Positions 7,020 through 13,816 of a stretch of DNA of 48,989 nt are shown here, piece after piece. The notes under the pieces are model-generated. The model searched no databases. It worked only from the letters and a program-made list of their open reading frames with translations, and was not told the DNA's origin. The first letter of the stretch is position 1, and each line of letters opens with the position of its first letter. Both the position numbers and the translations under genes were made by a program. Location of the stretch: NCBI RefSeq assembly GCF_003651225.1, contig NZ_RCDB01000005.1:1-48989 (forward strand), given 5' to 3'. This DNA comes from Microbacterium telephonicum. GTDB lineage: Bacteria > Actinomycetota > Actinomycetes > Actinomycetales > Microbacteriaceae.

Positions 7020-7652
7020 ATGATCATCCTCATCGGGAGTCAGAAGGGTGGCCCTGGCAAAACGACCATCGCCGTCAATCTCGCCGTCGAGTTCGCCCGA
7101 CAGGGCAAGGACGTGTGCCTCGTCGACGCCGACCCGCAGCGCTCCGCCGCTCGCTGGCACGCCGACCGCGAGGAACAGCGGCACGCGCCCGCGATCGCGT
7201 GCGTCGAGAAGCTCGGCAACATCAATCAGACCCTGCAGGACCTCGCCGGCCGCTACGACGTCGTCGTTGTCGACGTCGCCGGCAAGGACAGTAGGGAGAT
7301 GCGCACCGGCATGGTCGCCGCAGACACACTCGTCGTCGTCGTCCGCCCCAGCCAGCTCGACCTCGACACCCTCGGCCACATGAGCGAAGTGATCGACCAG
7401 GCCGTTGACCTCAACCCGAGCCTCGACGTGCGAGGGCTCATCACGCAGGCGCCGTCGAACCCGAGCATCACCGAACGCCACGACGCGGGGGAGTACCTGG
7501 CCGACTACCCGCGCATCCGTCCCCTCGACACCGTCATCTACGAGCGCAAGGCATACCGCGACGTGATCGGGGAAGGTCTCGGCGTCGTCGAGTGGAACAA
7601 CCCCAAAGCCAAGAACGAGATCCAGGCCCTCGCAGCAGAGTTGGTGTCCTAA
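7020..7652 (+). CDS. parA: ParA-family partition ATPase
   Basis: 210 aa. The N-terminal deviant Walker A motif K-G-G-P-G-K-T-T (residues ~9-16) with its signature lysine, then D-A-D-P-Q-R-S-A at ~38-45 and a hydrophobic V-V-V-V-D-V-A strand at ~82-88 (Walker B), identify a MinD/ParA ATPase. The short length without an N-terminal helix-turn-helix fits type Ib ParA, whose ATP-dependent binding to the nucleoid moves plasmid copies apart. Repression of its own promoter is then usually done by the small partner, which here is the next gene (TAATG overlap). Upstream palindromes support this. Confidence 0.9.
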   Translation: MIILIGSQKGGPGKTTIAVNLAVEFARQGKDVCLVDADPQRSAARWHADREEQRHAPAIACVEKLGNINQTLQDLAGRYDVVVVDVAGKDSREMRTGMVAADTLVVVVRPSQLDLDTLGHMSEVIDQAVDLNPSLDVRGLITQAPSNPSITERHDAGEYLADYPRIRPLDTVIYERKAYRDVIGEGLGVVEWNNPKAKNEIQALAAELVS

Positions 7653-7975
7653 TGGCGATCAAGAAGCGCACCCCCGTCGATCCCGCCAAGATCGAAGCGT
7701 TCGGCGCAGCCGCCGACGCGCCCACACAGGAGGTTGAGGCGCCGGCACCTGCACCCAAGGCGCAGCCGGCATCCCGGCCTGCGCCGCGGGCGACCAGCGC
7801 GGGGGAATGGCCCGAGGGCACGTCCAAGACCTTCCTGCTCCGATGGAGCAAGAACCCCGAGCTTCCCGCCCTGCTCGCAGAAGTCGCAGAGCTCGAGGAC
7901 CGCACCCAGCAGAAGACCGCGCTCCGCGCGCTGCAGCGCGGCCTCGAGGTCATACGGGCCGAGCACAAAGGCTGA
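7652..7975 (+). CDS. Small partition partner, probable centromere-binding protein
   Basis: 107 aa. A basic N-terminus (M-A-I-K-K-R-T), a Pro/Ala-rich linker to ~residue 50 and a helical C-terminus (A-L-L-A-E-V-A-E-L-E-D-R-T onward). It is translationally coupled to parA by TAATG. Small proteins in this position of type Ib loci bind the centromere and repress the operon. A DNA-binding fold is not certain from sequence alone. A 28-bp palindrome starts 16 bases after its stop and is the natural candidate for its site. Confidence 0.65.
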   Translation: MAIKKRTPVDPAKIEAFGAAADAPTQEVEAPAPAPKAQPASRPAPRATSAGEWPEGTSKTFLLRWSKNPELPALLAEVAELEDRTQQKTALRALQRGLEVIRAEHKG

Positions 7976-7990
7976 CGCTCGCCGTGGCTC

Positions 7991-8018
7991 GCTTTCAGAG
8001 TGATATCACCGTGAAAGC
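7991..8018. promoter_or_regulatory. 28-bp composite palindrome, candidate centromere
   Basis: GTGATATCAC (8000-8009) is flanked by GCTTTCA (7991-7997) and TGAAAGC (8012-8018), giving near-perfect dyad symmetry over 28 bp. It joins in one site the two motifs that occur separately upstream of parA. Its place directly after the partition pair suits a parS-like site. Confidence 0.6.
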
Positions 8019-8102
8019 ACGCCGCCCTGCGGGCTGTTCCCGCCGGCACGGAGACCGACGCTCAAGAGGCGCCGCTACGCGGCCCGCACCATATCCCGCA
8101 GT

Positions 8103-8258
8103 CTTTGACCTGTCCGGCTGTCGAGGATACGTCGGCTCCACGTCGGGCCAACGGCTTTCGCGGCATATCCTCCCTCGCTGCGCTCACTCCGGTATTCCAC
8201 GTCCGTTGCTCCCTCCCGCTCCGCTCGCCGTAAATCCCTCGATTGCCGGCAGGCAAAG
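8103..8258 (+). ncRNA. Repeated structured leader element, copy 3
   Basis: The core at 8155-8200 has one change from the other copies (CTCACTCC for CTCAGTCC). Inner arms CAACGG (8149-8154) and CCGTTG (8203-8208) pair over 6 bp. Outer arms 8103-8128 and 8234-8258 pair over about 20 positions in blocks: CTTTG/CAAAG, CCTG/CAGG, CCGGC/GCCGG and TCGAGG/CCTCGA. The ribosome site of the redoxin gene (GAGGGAAGGG, 8273-8282) follows within 15 bases, and its GAGGGA complements TCCCTC of the core. The stretch 8019-8102 shows nothing clear. Confidence 0.75.
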
Positions 8259-8289
8259 AAAAACGGTTGGTTGAGGGAAGGGCAGAGCA

Positions 8290-8532
8290 ATGGCTGAGCG
8301 GATCACGGTCTACACCACAGGCCCCAGCTGCGCACGCTGCACGCTGACCAAGAACGTGCTCACCAGCAAGGGAATCGAGTACGACGAGGTGAACATCCGA
8401 GACAACGAGGATGCCCGCGCCTACGTCGTCGATGACCTCGGCTACACCGAAGCACCCGTGGTCGTCGTCACCGACGAGGATCACTGGTCCGGGTTCCGCC
8501 CCGACCACATCAACCGCATCGCAACCCACTGA
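8290..8532 (+). CDS. NrdH-like glutaredoxin
   Basis: 80 aa with a thioredoxin fold. A beta strand I-T-V-Y-T-T is followed by the redox motif C-A-R-C at residues ~16-19, then the cis-Pro strand A-P-V-V-V-V and W-S-G-F-R-P-D-H-I near the end, the NrdH signature. NrdH proteins give electrons to class Ib ribonucleotide reductase, so this one could raise dNTP supply for plasmid replication. It shares a transcript with ssb, 14 bases downstream, and lies behind leader copy 3. A second redoxin at 13544-13792 lies behind copy 4. Confidence 0.85.
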   Translation: MAERITVYTTGPSCARCTLTKNVLTSKGIEYDEVNIRDNEDARAYVVDDLGYTEAPVVVVTDEDHWSGFRPDHINRIATH

Positions 8533-8546
8533 GAAGGAGAACGACC

Positions 8547-8912
8547 ATGTCTATCCGCACCATCACCGGAAACCTGGCAGCCGATCCCGAAGTTGTGCAG
8601 GCGGGAACCATCCAGATCACCAAGCTCCGCGTCATCGAGAACACGGGGGAGTACCGACAGGGCAAGTACCAGCCCCACGACACCCCTACCACCCACTTCG
8701 TCGAAGCACGGTTCGAGCTCGGACAGAACGCCGCCGCCTCACTCCACCGAGGGGATGCCGTCATCGTCATCGGACGCGAGCACACCACCAGCTGGGGCGA
8801 CGAGGGCAACAAGCAGTACGGCCGCGTCATCGACGCTGACAGCATCGGCGCCGACCTCACCCGCGCCACCGCCGCGATCACCCGCAACGCGCGCAACGAC
8901 CAGCAGCCCTAA
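8547..8912 (+). CDS. ssb: Single-stranded DNA-binding protein
   Basis: 121 aa, an OB-fold: the first strands read I-T-G-N-L-A-A-D-P-E-V at ~6-16, with F-V-E-A-R-F-E at ~51-57 and G-D-A-V-I-V-I-G-R at ~69-77. The length covers little more than the OB domain, and the acidic C-terminal tail of chromosomal SSB is missing (it ends N-D-Q-Q-P). Plasmid SSB coats the incoming or replicating single strand. AAGGAG precedes ATG 8547. A hairpin terminator ends the operon. Confidence 0.8.
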   Translation: MSIRTITGNLAADPEVVQAGTIQITKLRVIENTGEYRQGKYQPHDTPTTHFVEARFELGQNAAASLHRGDAVIVIGREHTTSWGDEGNKQYGRVIDADSIGADLTRATAAITRNARNDQQP

Positions 8913-8927
8913 CCCGCTGCGCAGCAC

Positions 8928-8960
8928 GCCCCCGGCCGACCTCTCTCCCCGGCCGGGGGC
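8928..8960 (+). terminator. Hairpin terminator of redoxin-ssb operon
   Basis: GCCCCCGGCC (8928-8937) and GGCCGGGGGC (8951-8960) pair perfectly over 10 bp around a 13-base pyrimidine-rich loop. Confidence 0.75.
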
Positions 8961-8977
8961 ATCGCTGTGCCGGGAGA

Positions 8978-9133
8978 ATGGACACATGCTGGGAACTCGC
9001 ACACCGCCCCCGCGACGTCGATGAGGCCACGCGCGTGGAGCTCGAGGCGCCGTCCTCCGGCGTCGCGATCGAGCAGCTGCGATCGAGGATCCCAGCAGAA
9101 GAAGTCATCCTCTTCGTGCGCCAGATCGGCTAG
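8978..9133 (+). CDS. Small hypothetical protein
   Basis: A 51-aa frame, ATG 8978 to TAG 9131-9133. It encodes an amphipathic sequence with a sensible end (E-E-V-I-L-F-V-R-Q-I-G). GGGAG lies only two bases from the ATG, so initiation is doubtful; a leaderless or longer form is possible. No family recognised. Its end touches the end of a converging zinc-ribbon gene. Confidence 0.35.
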   Translation: MDTCWELAHRPRDVDEATRVELEAPSSGVAIEQLRSRIPAEEVILFVRQIG

Positions 9134-9303
9134 AACACGCGCACCAAGCCGCAATCCGGGCAACGCCAGACCGGGGGAGTCGGCGGGTTCCACGACGGCT
9201 GCAGCTGCACCAGGCAGCGCTCACACGTGGGGGAGAAGCCCGGCCACTCGTCGTCATCCACGACGCCAGGAAACCAGGATGCCGGCGGCGACGCAGAAAC
9301 CAT
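9130..9303 (-). CDS. Small zinc-ribbon protein
   Basis: 57 aa from ATG 9303. The C-terminal half has two Cys pairs, C-E-R-C and C-P-D-C, about 21 residues apart, forming a zinc ribbon; the N-terminal half is Pro/Gly-rich. It begins 11 bases after the gene at 9315-9638, apparently in the same transcript. The longer open frame above 9303 overlaps that gene and I do not accept it. Function unknown; small ribbons often mediate nucleic-acid or protein contacts. Confidence 0.5.
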   Translation of the reverse strand: MVSASPPASWFPGVVDDDEWPGFSPTCERCLVQLQPSWNPPTPPVWRCPDCGLVRVF

Positions 9304-9314
9304 CCATAGGGCGC

Positions 9315-9638
9315 TCAGCGCCCGCCAGGAGAGGCCGGCGTGACCGCCGAGGCCCACACCCACGCCTTCATTTCCGTCTCGCCCACGCGGAACCTGATCG
9401 CGCAGGCATCCGCCGTCCACCGGCAGACCTCCGCGTCGACGAGCGCCGGCGTCGCGCCGAACCGCACCCACGCCTTCGCCGGCTTCGGCCGCGGGTCGAT
9501 CGTCACCGGTTCCATGTCTAACCGCAGTTCAGCGCTCGAGAGCGACTGCAGGGGGCCGGCCTCCGCAGCGATCCGCTCGAGGATGCGCGTATCCATCTGA
9601 TGATCGACCGCCGCGGCGTACCGCTTGTTCGTGCCCAC
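9315..9638 (-). CDS. Hypothetical protein
   Basis: 107 aa from GTG 9638, preceded on the minus strand by GAGGGGG at suitable spacing. The start M-G-T-N-K-R-Y-A-A-A-V-D and the segment R-P-K-P-A-K-A-W-V-R-F-G look like a globular alpha/beta protein. No family recognised. It lies between the ATPase at 9686-11146 and the zinc-ribbon gene on the same strand, suggesting a three-gene unit. Confidence 0.55.
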   Translation of the reverse strand: MGTNKRYAAAVDHQMDTRILERIAAEAGPLQSLSSAELRLDMEPVTIDPRPKPAKAWVRFGATPALVDAEVCRWTADACAIRFRVGETEMKAWVWASAVTPASPGGR

Positions 9639-9670
9639 GGCGAACCCCCTCGAGCCGCCAGGATACCTAG

Positions 9671-9690
9671 GTTAGAAGCTTTGTTCTAAC
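9671..9690. promoter_or_regulatory. GTTAGAA inverted repeat
   Basis: GTTAGAA (9671-9677) and TTCTAAC (9684-9690) form 7-bp arms over a 6-base gap. They overlap the stop of the ATPase gene and lie about 35 bases upstream of the next start. It could be an operator or a weak terminator; there is no T-run. Confidence 0.35.
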
Positions 9691-11146
9691 TTTCGAGATC
9701 CTCTTCGGGATCCTCCGGGGCCTCGGGATGCACCTCTTCCGCTAGCCGCACGGACACTTCCTTGTCCGTGTCACTCACGACCAGACCGTTCGCCCAGAAC
9801 TCGTCCTCGGCGCTCGCGTCCAGGTCAAAGCGCAGGAGAGCGTACGAGTGATAGAGCGGACGGTCATATCGGAACGTGCCCGTGGAGGTCTTGCGGACGA
9901 GTGCGGAACGCTCCGGTGTCTGCAGCTTGCGAAGGTAGGTCGTCAGGTTTCCCGGCGGATACAGCGGATGGTCCTTCTTGATCTGAGCGAGGATCGCAGC
10001 GTGCGTTGCACCGCTGATTGGGAGTTGAGCCAGCGCCCGCAGAATGATTGCGTAGTTGTGGTACCTGCGGGTGGTTGGCTGCTCGAGGGCGATGTCGAAC
10101 TTGTCCTTCATGTCGCCACCGCGGGTCCGCACGTAAGCAGCTTTAGCTTCGGTTAGCGCCGCGGGTGTCACCATCACTGTCGTCTCGACTGTGGATCGCA
10201 CGTCGAGCGCCTGACAGCAAGCGGAAGCAAGAGCGTGCGTGATGCTGGCGATGCCCACTGAATGCCGCGTGATTGGTTCCATCACTTGAGTGAAATCGAC
10301 GTTCAGGAGGGCGCCACCCTGGCTCAAGATTGCCTTGAGCTGCTTGTCAGTGAGGGGCGGGATGGGGATATCGGCTAGCCGGCCCCCCATGTTTGAGGGT
10401 GCTCGAAGTATCTGGCCAGCGGTATCAGATACGCCGAGAACGATGATCCGCAGCTTTGGATAGTCGGGGGACGCGTCGCTAAAGACTTTCATCGCATCCG
10501 AGATCTGAACTCGAACATCTGCGGTGACCTTATGGGCGTCCTCGATCACCCAAACCAGTCCTTTTTCGCCCAATCGCACAGCCAATGCCTCGGACGTGAC
10601 TTGGGCAGCGACGACAGCCTCCCAGTCGTCCTGCTTGCTGGCCTCCCACTCGGCATCCACGTGAACCTCTGCGGGTACCAGAGCGCCGCCGCCCAACTTG
10701 GTGCCGCCGCCGACCGTACGTGTGTCCGAGTTAGTCGTCTTTGTCCAAGCCCCTGCTTTGATCGTGTCGAAGGCGGAGGCGAGTATCTGCTCATACGTCG
10801 TTGACTGCTCGCAGCGAGTCGTCACGAAGGGTTGATCCGTCTGCTTGAGCACGTTCCGCACGAGAGAACTTTTGCCGGCTCCAGATTCCCCCCAGACAAG
10901 GATCTGAGTGCCGCGCTCGTCGAGGGTGTTGAGGAGGTCCCTTTCCTGCGTTGGGCGCTTCACGAAGCCCTTGTCGGCAGGTTGCCCGGGCGTAAATACC
11001 TCAGCTAGGTCGTACTTGCGCGGCAGCTTGGTGGTCGTCGCTAGTAGCTCTGTGCTCGAATCGACGACCTCGCCGGAGCCCTCGAGCGACGGCTCAGGCG
11101 CCTGAATACCGTTCCGCTTACTGAATAGTCGGCTTAACCACTTCAT
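9686..11146 (-). CDS. AAA/STAND-like ATPase, possible defence protein
   Basis: 486 aa. Walker A G-E-S-G-A-G-K-S at ~86-93, Walker B-like L-V-W-V-I-E-D-A-H at ~197-205, and a later helical part with a winged-helix-like region at ~390-440 (P-P-G-N-L-T-T-Y-L-R-K-L). The order P-loop ATPase then winged helix recalls Orc1/Cdc6-like and STAND ATPases. The N-terminal ~50 residues are low-complexity and the C-terminus is strongly acidic. It is transcribed against its neighbours and its codon use looks less G+C-biased than the backbone, which hints at separate acquisition. Possible roles are anti-phage defence or plasmid competition; nothing decisive is seen. Confidence 0.55.
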   Translation of the reverse strand: MKWLSRLFSKRNGIQAPEPSLEGSGEVVDSSTELLATTTKLPRKYDLAEVFTPGQPADKGFVKRPTQERDLLNTLDERGTQILVWGESGAGKSSLVRNVLKQTDQPFVTTRCEQSTTYEQILASAFDTIKAGAWTKTTNSDTRTVGGGTKLGGGALVPAEVHVDAEWEASKQDDWEAVVAAQVTSEALAVRLGEKGLVWVIEDAHKVTADVRVQISDAMKVFSDASPDYPKLRIIVLGVSDTAGQILRAPSNMGGRLADIPIPPLTDKQLKAILSQGGALLNVDFTQVMEPITRHSVGIASITHALASACCQALDVRSTVETTVMVTPAALTEAKAAYVRTRGGDMKDKFDIALEQPTTRRYHNYAIILRALAQLPISGATHAAILAQIKKDHPLYPPGNLTTYLRKLQTPERSALVRKTSTGTFRYDRPLYHSYALLRFDLDASAEDEFWANGLVVSDTDKEVSVRLAEEVHPEAPEDPEEDLES

Positions 11147-11232
11147 GTGTTTCCCCCCCTGTCGGTCAGCCTAGCTAGAGCGGCCAGCGCGCCGCGGTGC
11201 ATTTGCGTCCGCCCAGCCCTCCGCAAACGATC

Positions 11233-11350
11233 GTTTTTGGTGCGCTCGGCAGGGGGGTGCCCGACGACCCCGACACGCCGAGGATGGATCCACCGAAAAC
11301 CCCCACCGAAACCCAAACGCACCGAAACCTGTGCGCTACCGTTTTCGGTG
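11233..11350. repeat. Cluster of CACCGAAA repeats, candidate res site
   Basis: CACCGAAAAC occurs at 11291-11300, CACCGAAAC at 11304-11312 and 11320-11328, and the exact inverse GTTTTCGGTG at 11341-11350. A one-mismatch inverse, GTTTTTGGTG, is at 11233-11242. Direct and inverted copies directly upstream of a serine resolvase suggest its recombination site or operator. The 11147-11393 interval otherwise holds only the divergent promoters of the ATPase and resolvase genes. Confidence 0.55.
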
Positions 11351-11393
11351 AAGCCCGTCGACGAGTGACGGCGGATACCGGGGGGAGTGGCGT

Positions 11394-12008
11394 GTGAATA
11401 TCGTCGGCTATGCCCGCGTCTCGACGAGGGATCAGAACCCCGCCGCCCAGGAAGCCGAGCTGCGTGCAGCCGGCGCCGGTCGAGTATTCATCGACCAGGG
11501 GGAATCGAGCCGAGTGAGCGATCGCCCGCAGTGGATCGCTTGCCTCGACTATCTCCGACCGGGGGACACCCTTGTCGTTCGCGCTCTCGACCGTGTCGCC
11601 GGCAGCGAGGTCATGGCGATCGAGCTCATCCGGGATCTCGCCCGCCGCGGCATCCGCCTGCGCAGCCTTACCGAGCCATTCCTCGACGTCGACACGTCGA
11701 CGCCGATGGGGGAGGCGATCGTGGGCATCATGGCCGTTCTCGCGCAGTTGCGGGTTTCGACGATCCGAGACAACACTCGCCGCGGCCTCGAGCACGCGCG
11801 CAGCCAAGGGCGGGTCGGAGGCCGGCCCTCGGTCATGACTGACGAGCGCACCACGGCCGCGGTGCAGATGCGCGACAACGGTGACAGCGTCGCGAAGATC
11901 GGGCGCACGCTAGGCGTCGGCGCATCTAGCGTCGCTCGCGCTCTCGACCGGTACTACCGCGAACAGCTTCAACAGACGACGACGAAAGAGAGTGAGACCA
12001 CACGATGA
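11394..12008 (+). CDS. Serine resolvase/invertase
   Basis: 204 aa from GTG 11394. The N-terminal catalytic domain has Y-A-R-V-S-T with the nucleophilic Ser at residue 10, then D-Q at 13-14, R-A-L-D-R-V at ~62-67 and the long E helix. The C-terminus (G-R-P-S-V-M-T then a helix-turn-helix at ~160-185) binds DNA. It most likely resolves plasmid multimers at the repeats just upstream, supporting stable inheritance. It could also be a transposon resolvase, but no transposase is nearby. It overlaps the next gene by ATGA. Confidence 0.85.
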   Translation: MNIVGYARVSTRDQNPAAQEAELRAAGAGRVFIDQGESSRVSDRPQWIACLDYLRPGDTLVVRALDRVAGSEVMAIELIRDLARRGIRLRSLTEPFLDVDTSTPMGEAIVGIMAVLAQLRVSTIRDNTRRGLEHARSQGRVGGRPSVMTDERTTAAVQMRDNGDSVAKIGRTLGVGASSVARALDRYYREQLQQTTTKESETTR

Positions 12009-12271
12009 ACCGTGACGCAGCAGACCAGGTGGTCCAGTCCACAGGCGTCCTCGCCATGGCCTACTACCCGGAGATCCATGCGGACGATGCGGACTACTCG
12101 ATCGGTGACGACGTCGACTTCGTGCTGTCCGATGCCGGCGAGCTCGAGCCCGCCGACATTGCGGCGCTGCGCGACCTGGTCGCGCGGACGATCATCGACC
12201 CGACGAATCACCGCGAAGCACTGATCGAGTACGTGTTCGGACTGGTGCCTGACGGGGGAGAGAACTCCTGA
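12005..12271 (+). CDS. Acidic hypothetical protein
   Basis: 88 aa, strongly acidic (H-A-D-D-A-D-Y-S-I-G-D-D-V-D at ~25-38) and otherwise helical. It starts at an ATGA overlap with the resolvase stop and ends at a CTGA overlap with the next reading frame. No family recognised. An acidic protein beside a very basic one suggests that the two may bind each other. Confidence 0.6.
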   Translation: MNRDAADQVVQSTGVLAMAYYPEIHADDADYSIGDDVDFVLSDAGELEPADIAALRDLVARTIIDPTNHREALIEYVFGLVPDGGENS

Positions 12272-13353
12272 GCTCCGACGACGCTTCCGAGGACGCCGCC
12301 GCACGTAAGCGTGCGCAGGACCGGCGTTGGCGCGAGGCGAACAAGGAGCACGTTGCCGCGCTGCGAAGAGCCTGGCGCGCCAACAACCTCGAGCGACACC
12401 GCGAACTTAATCGCCTCTCGGAACGCCGGCGGTGGGCTCGCAAGCGAGCGGCTGAGGCGCGGCGGGAGAAAGGCCGACGCTGGTATGCCGAGCATCGAGA
12501 GCAGGAGCGGGCGCGTCAGCGCAAGTTCCGGCAGGAGCATCCCGAGAAGGTGCGCGAGTATCAGGCGCGCTACAAGGAACGGCATCCCGAGCGTGTGGCC
12601 GAGGGCGCTCGGCGCCGTTCCCAGGCGCACCGTGACCGATACCCGGAGCTGACTCGCGAACGAGAGCGCGCCGACGCTGCGCGCCGTCGCGAAGCGGACC
12701 CTGACCAGTTCAGGCGTTGGTACCAGCAGAACCTCGAGCGCGAACGAAAGCGAGGCCGCGAAGCGGCGCAGCTGCGCCGCCGGCTGACAAAGCTCGGACT
12801 CCCGCCGCGGAAGATCCATAAGACCTACGCGGCGGACCGTCGCAAGAACGAGGCCGCCGCCGACGCGTTCTTTTCACGTCACAGGCGGATCAACGATCAG
12901 ATTCGGATTCGGGCTGAGTCCTTCGAGGCTCTACCTGGACACCGCGCGGCCGTCGAGTTCCGCGCCCGGTATCTGGCAGCCAGCGCTATCGAGAAGGCCG
13001 ACGCACGGGACCGTGAGGCGCGCGCCCGCGCAATCGTAGATTCCGCCCGGCAGAGGCTTCCCGCCAAACAGCTCGAGCAGATCACCGAGGACGTCCGCAT
13101 GGACTCGGTCGCGCGACAGCTGCGCGGTGCCACACCCTTCAACATCGACGCGGAAGTGCAGCGACGAGTACACGAGCTCGTAGTCGAACGCGCGTTGCGT
13201 ACGCCGATCGACGCACACGAGCGCGACGAGATGCACCGACTCATCCGAGCCAGCTTTCCCGTCCCGGCGCAGAGTCGGACCGAACGCCCCGCAGCTCAGT
13301 CCCGCCCGCGTCGAGCGCGCGAGGGATCACAGGACCGCGGGCACGAGCTCTAA
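12268..13353 (+). CDS. Arg-rich coiled-coil protein with possible CTG start
   Basis: The frame is open from 12253 and contains no ATG, GTG or TTG until GTG 12550. Coding character (R/E-rich heptads, R-R-W-A-R-K-R-A-E-A-R-R) clearly begins well before 12550. CTG at 12268 has GGGGAG seven bases upstream and overlaps the previous stop as CTGA, so I propose it as the start, giving 361 aa. Residues ~30-150 are repeated basic helices (R-K-F-R-Q-E-H-P-E-K-V-R-E-Y), like the repeats found N-terminal to some HNH proteins, but I see no nuclease motif. It probably binds nucleic acid. A start at 12550 (267 aa) is the alternative. Confidence 0.5.
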   Translation: MSSDDASEDAAARKRAQDRRWREANKEHVAALRRAWRANNLERHRELNRLSERRRWARKRAAEARREKGRRWYAEHREQERARQRKFRQEHPEKVREYQARYKERHPERVAEGARRRSQAHRDRYPELTRERERADAARRREADPDQFRRWYQQNLERERKRGREAAQLRRRLTKLGLPPRKIHKTYAADRRKNEAAADAFFSRHRRINDQIRIRAESFEALPGHRAAVEFRARYLAASAIEKADARDREARARAIVDSARQRLPAKQLEQITEDVRMDSVARQLRGATPFNIDAEVQRRVHELVVERALRTPIDAHERDEMHRLIRASFPVPAQSRTERPAAQSRPRRAREGSQDRGHEL

Positions 13354-13547
13354 GCGGCAGCGCGCTCAGCAAACGCTTCAACGCTCTCTCGCACGTACCG
13401 AATGAGCCCACGGCCCACATCGTGAAAGTCCGGGCCAGAGCCCGTGGCGCGCATCGTCCGAAGTTCGGACACGTCGACTCGCAGCGCCTCCGCAGCCTCC
13501 GCCGGCGTCAGCAGCAGCGGAGTGTCGACGACCGTGCCCGCGCTCAT
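13350..13547 (-). CDS. Excisionase-like helix-turn-helix protein
   Basis: 65 aa. L-L-L-T-P-A-E-A-A-E-A-L-R-V at ~11-24 begins an HTH_17 fold that ends with the wing R-G-L-I-R-Y and helix V-R-E-S-V-E-A-F, as in excisionases and small MerR-like proteins. ATG 13547 overlaps the redoxin stop (ATGA), so it is the second gene of that operon. The longer frame above is the redoxin gene out of frame. It may regulate plasmid genes; the target is unknown. Confidence 0.7.
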   Translation of the reverse strand: MSAGTVVDTPLLLTPAEAAEALRVDVSELRTMRATGSGPDFHDVGRGLIRYVRESVEAFAERAAA

Positions 13548-13792
13548 CGTGCAGCTCGCTTCTTGGCGACGTCGTCGATCTTGTCGGGACGGAAACCCGA
13601 CCACGACTGATCGACCGTTTCCACGACCGGCGCCTGCAGGAACCCGGCCGCCTTGAGCCTCGCCAGAGCCTCGGGATCCGTCGACAGGTCGACGACTTCG
13701 AACTCGATCCCGGCGGCTTCGAGTGCGCGCATCGTGGCCGTGCACTGCACACACCCCTCGTTCGAGTACACGGTGAGCGGTTCATTCTTCAT
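13544..13792 (-). CDS. Second NrdH-like glutaredoxin
   Basis: 82 aa from ATG 13792, with GGGAG (13800-13804, minus strand) seven bases upstream. L-T-V-Y-S-N-E-G-C-V-Q-C carries the C-V-Q-C redox pair typical of NrdH, and A-P-V-V-E-T and W-S-G-F-R-P-D-K-I match the family's cis-Pro and C-terminal signatures. It is clearly divergent from the first redoxin (C-A-R-C) and so is not a recent duplicate. Like that gene it lies behind a leader element. Role as for NrdH: reducing power for deoxyribonucleotide synthesis. Confidence 0.85.
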   Translation of the reverse strand: MKNEPLTVYSNEGCVQCTATMRALEAAGIEFEVVDLSTDPEALARLKAAGFLQAPVVETVDQSWSGFRPDKIDDVAKKRAAR

Positions 13793-13816
13793 CGCAGTTC
13801 TCCCTTTCACACCTCA

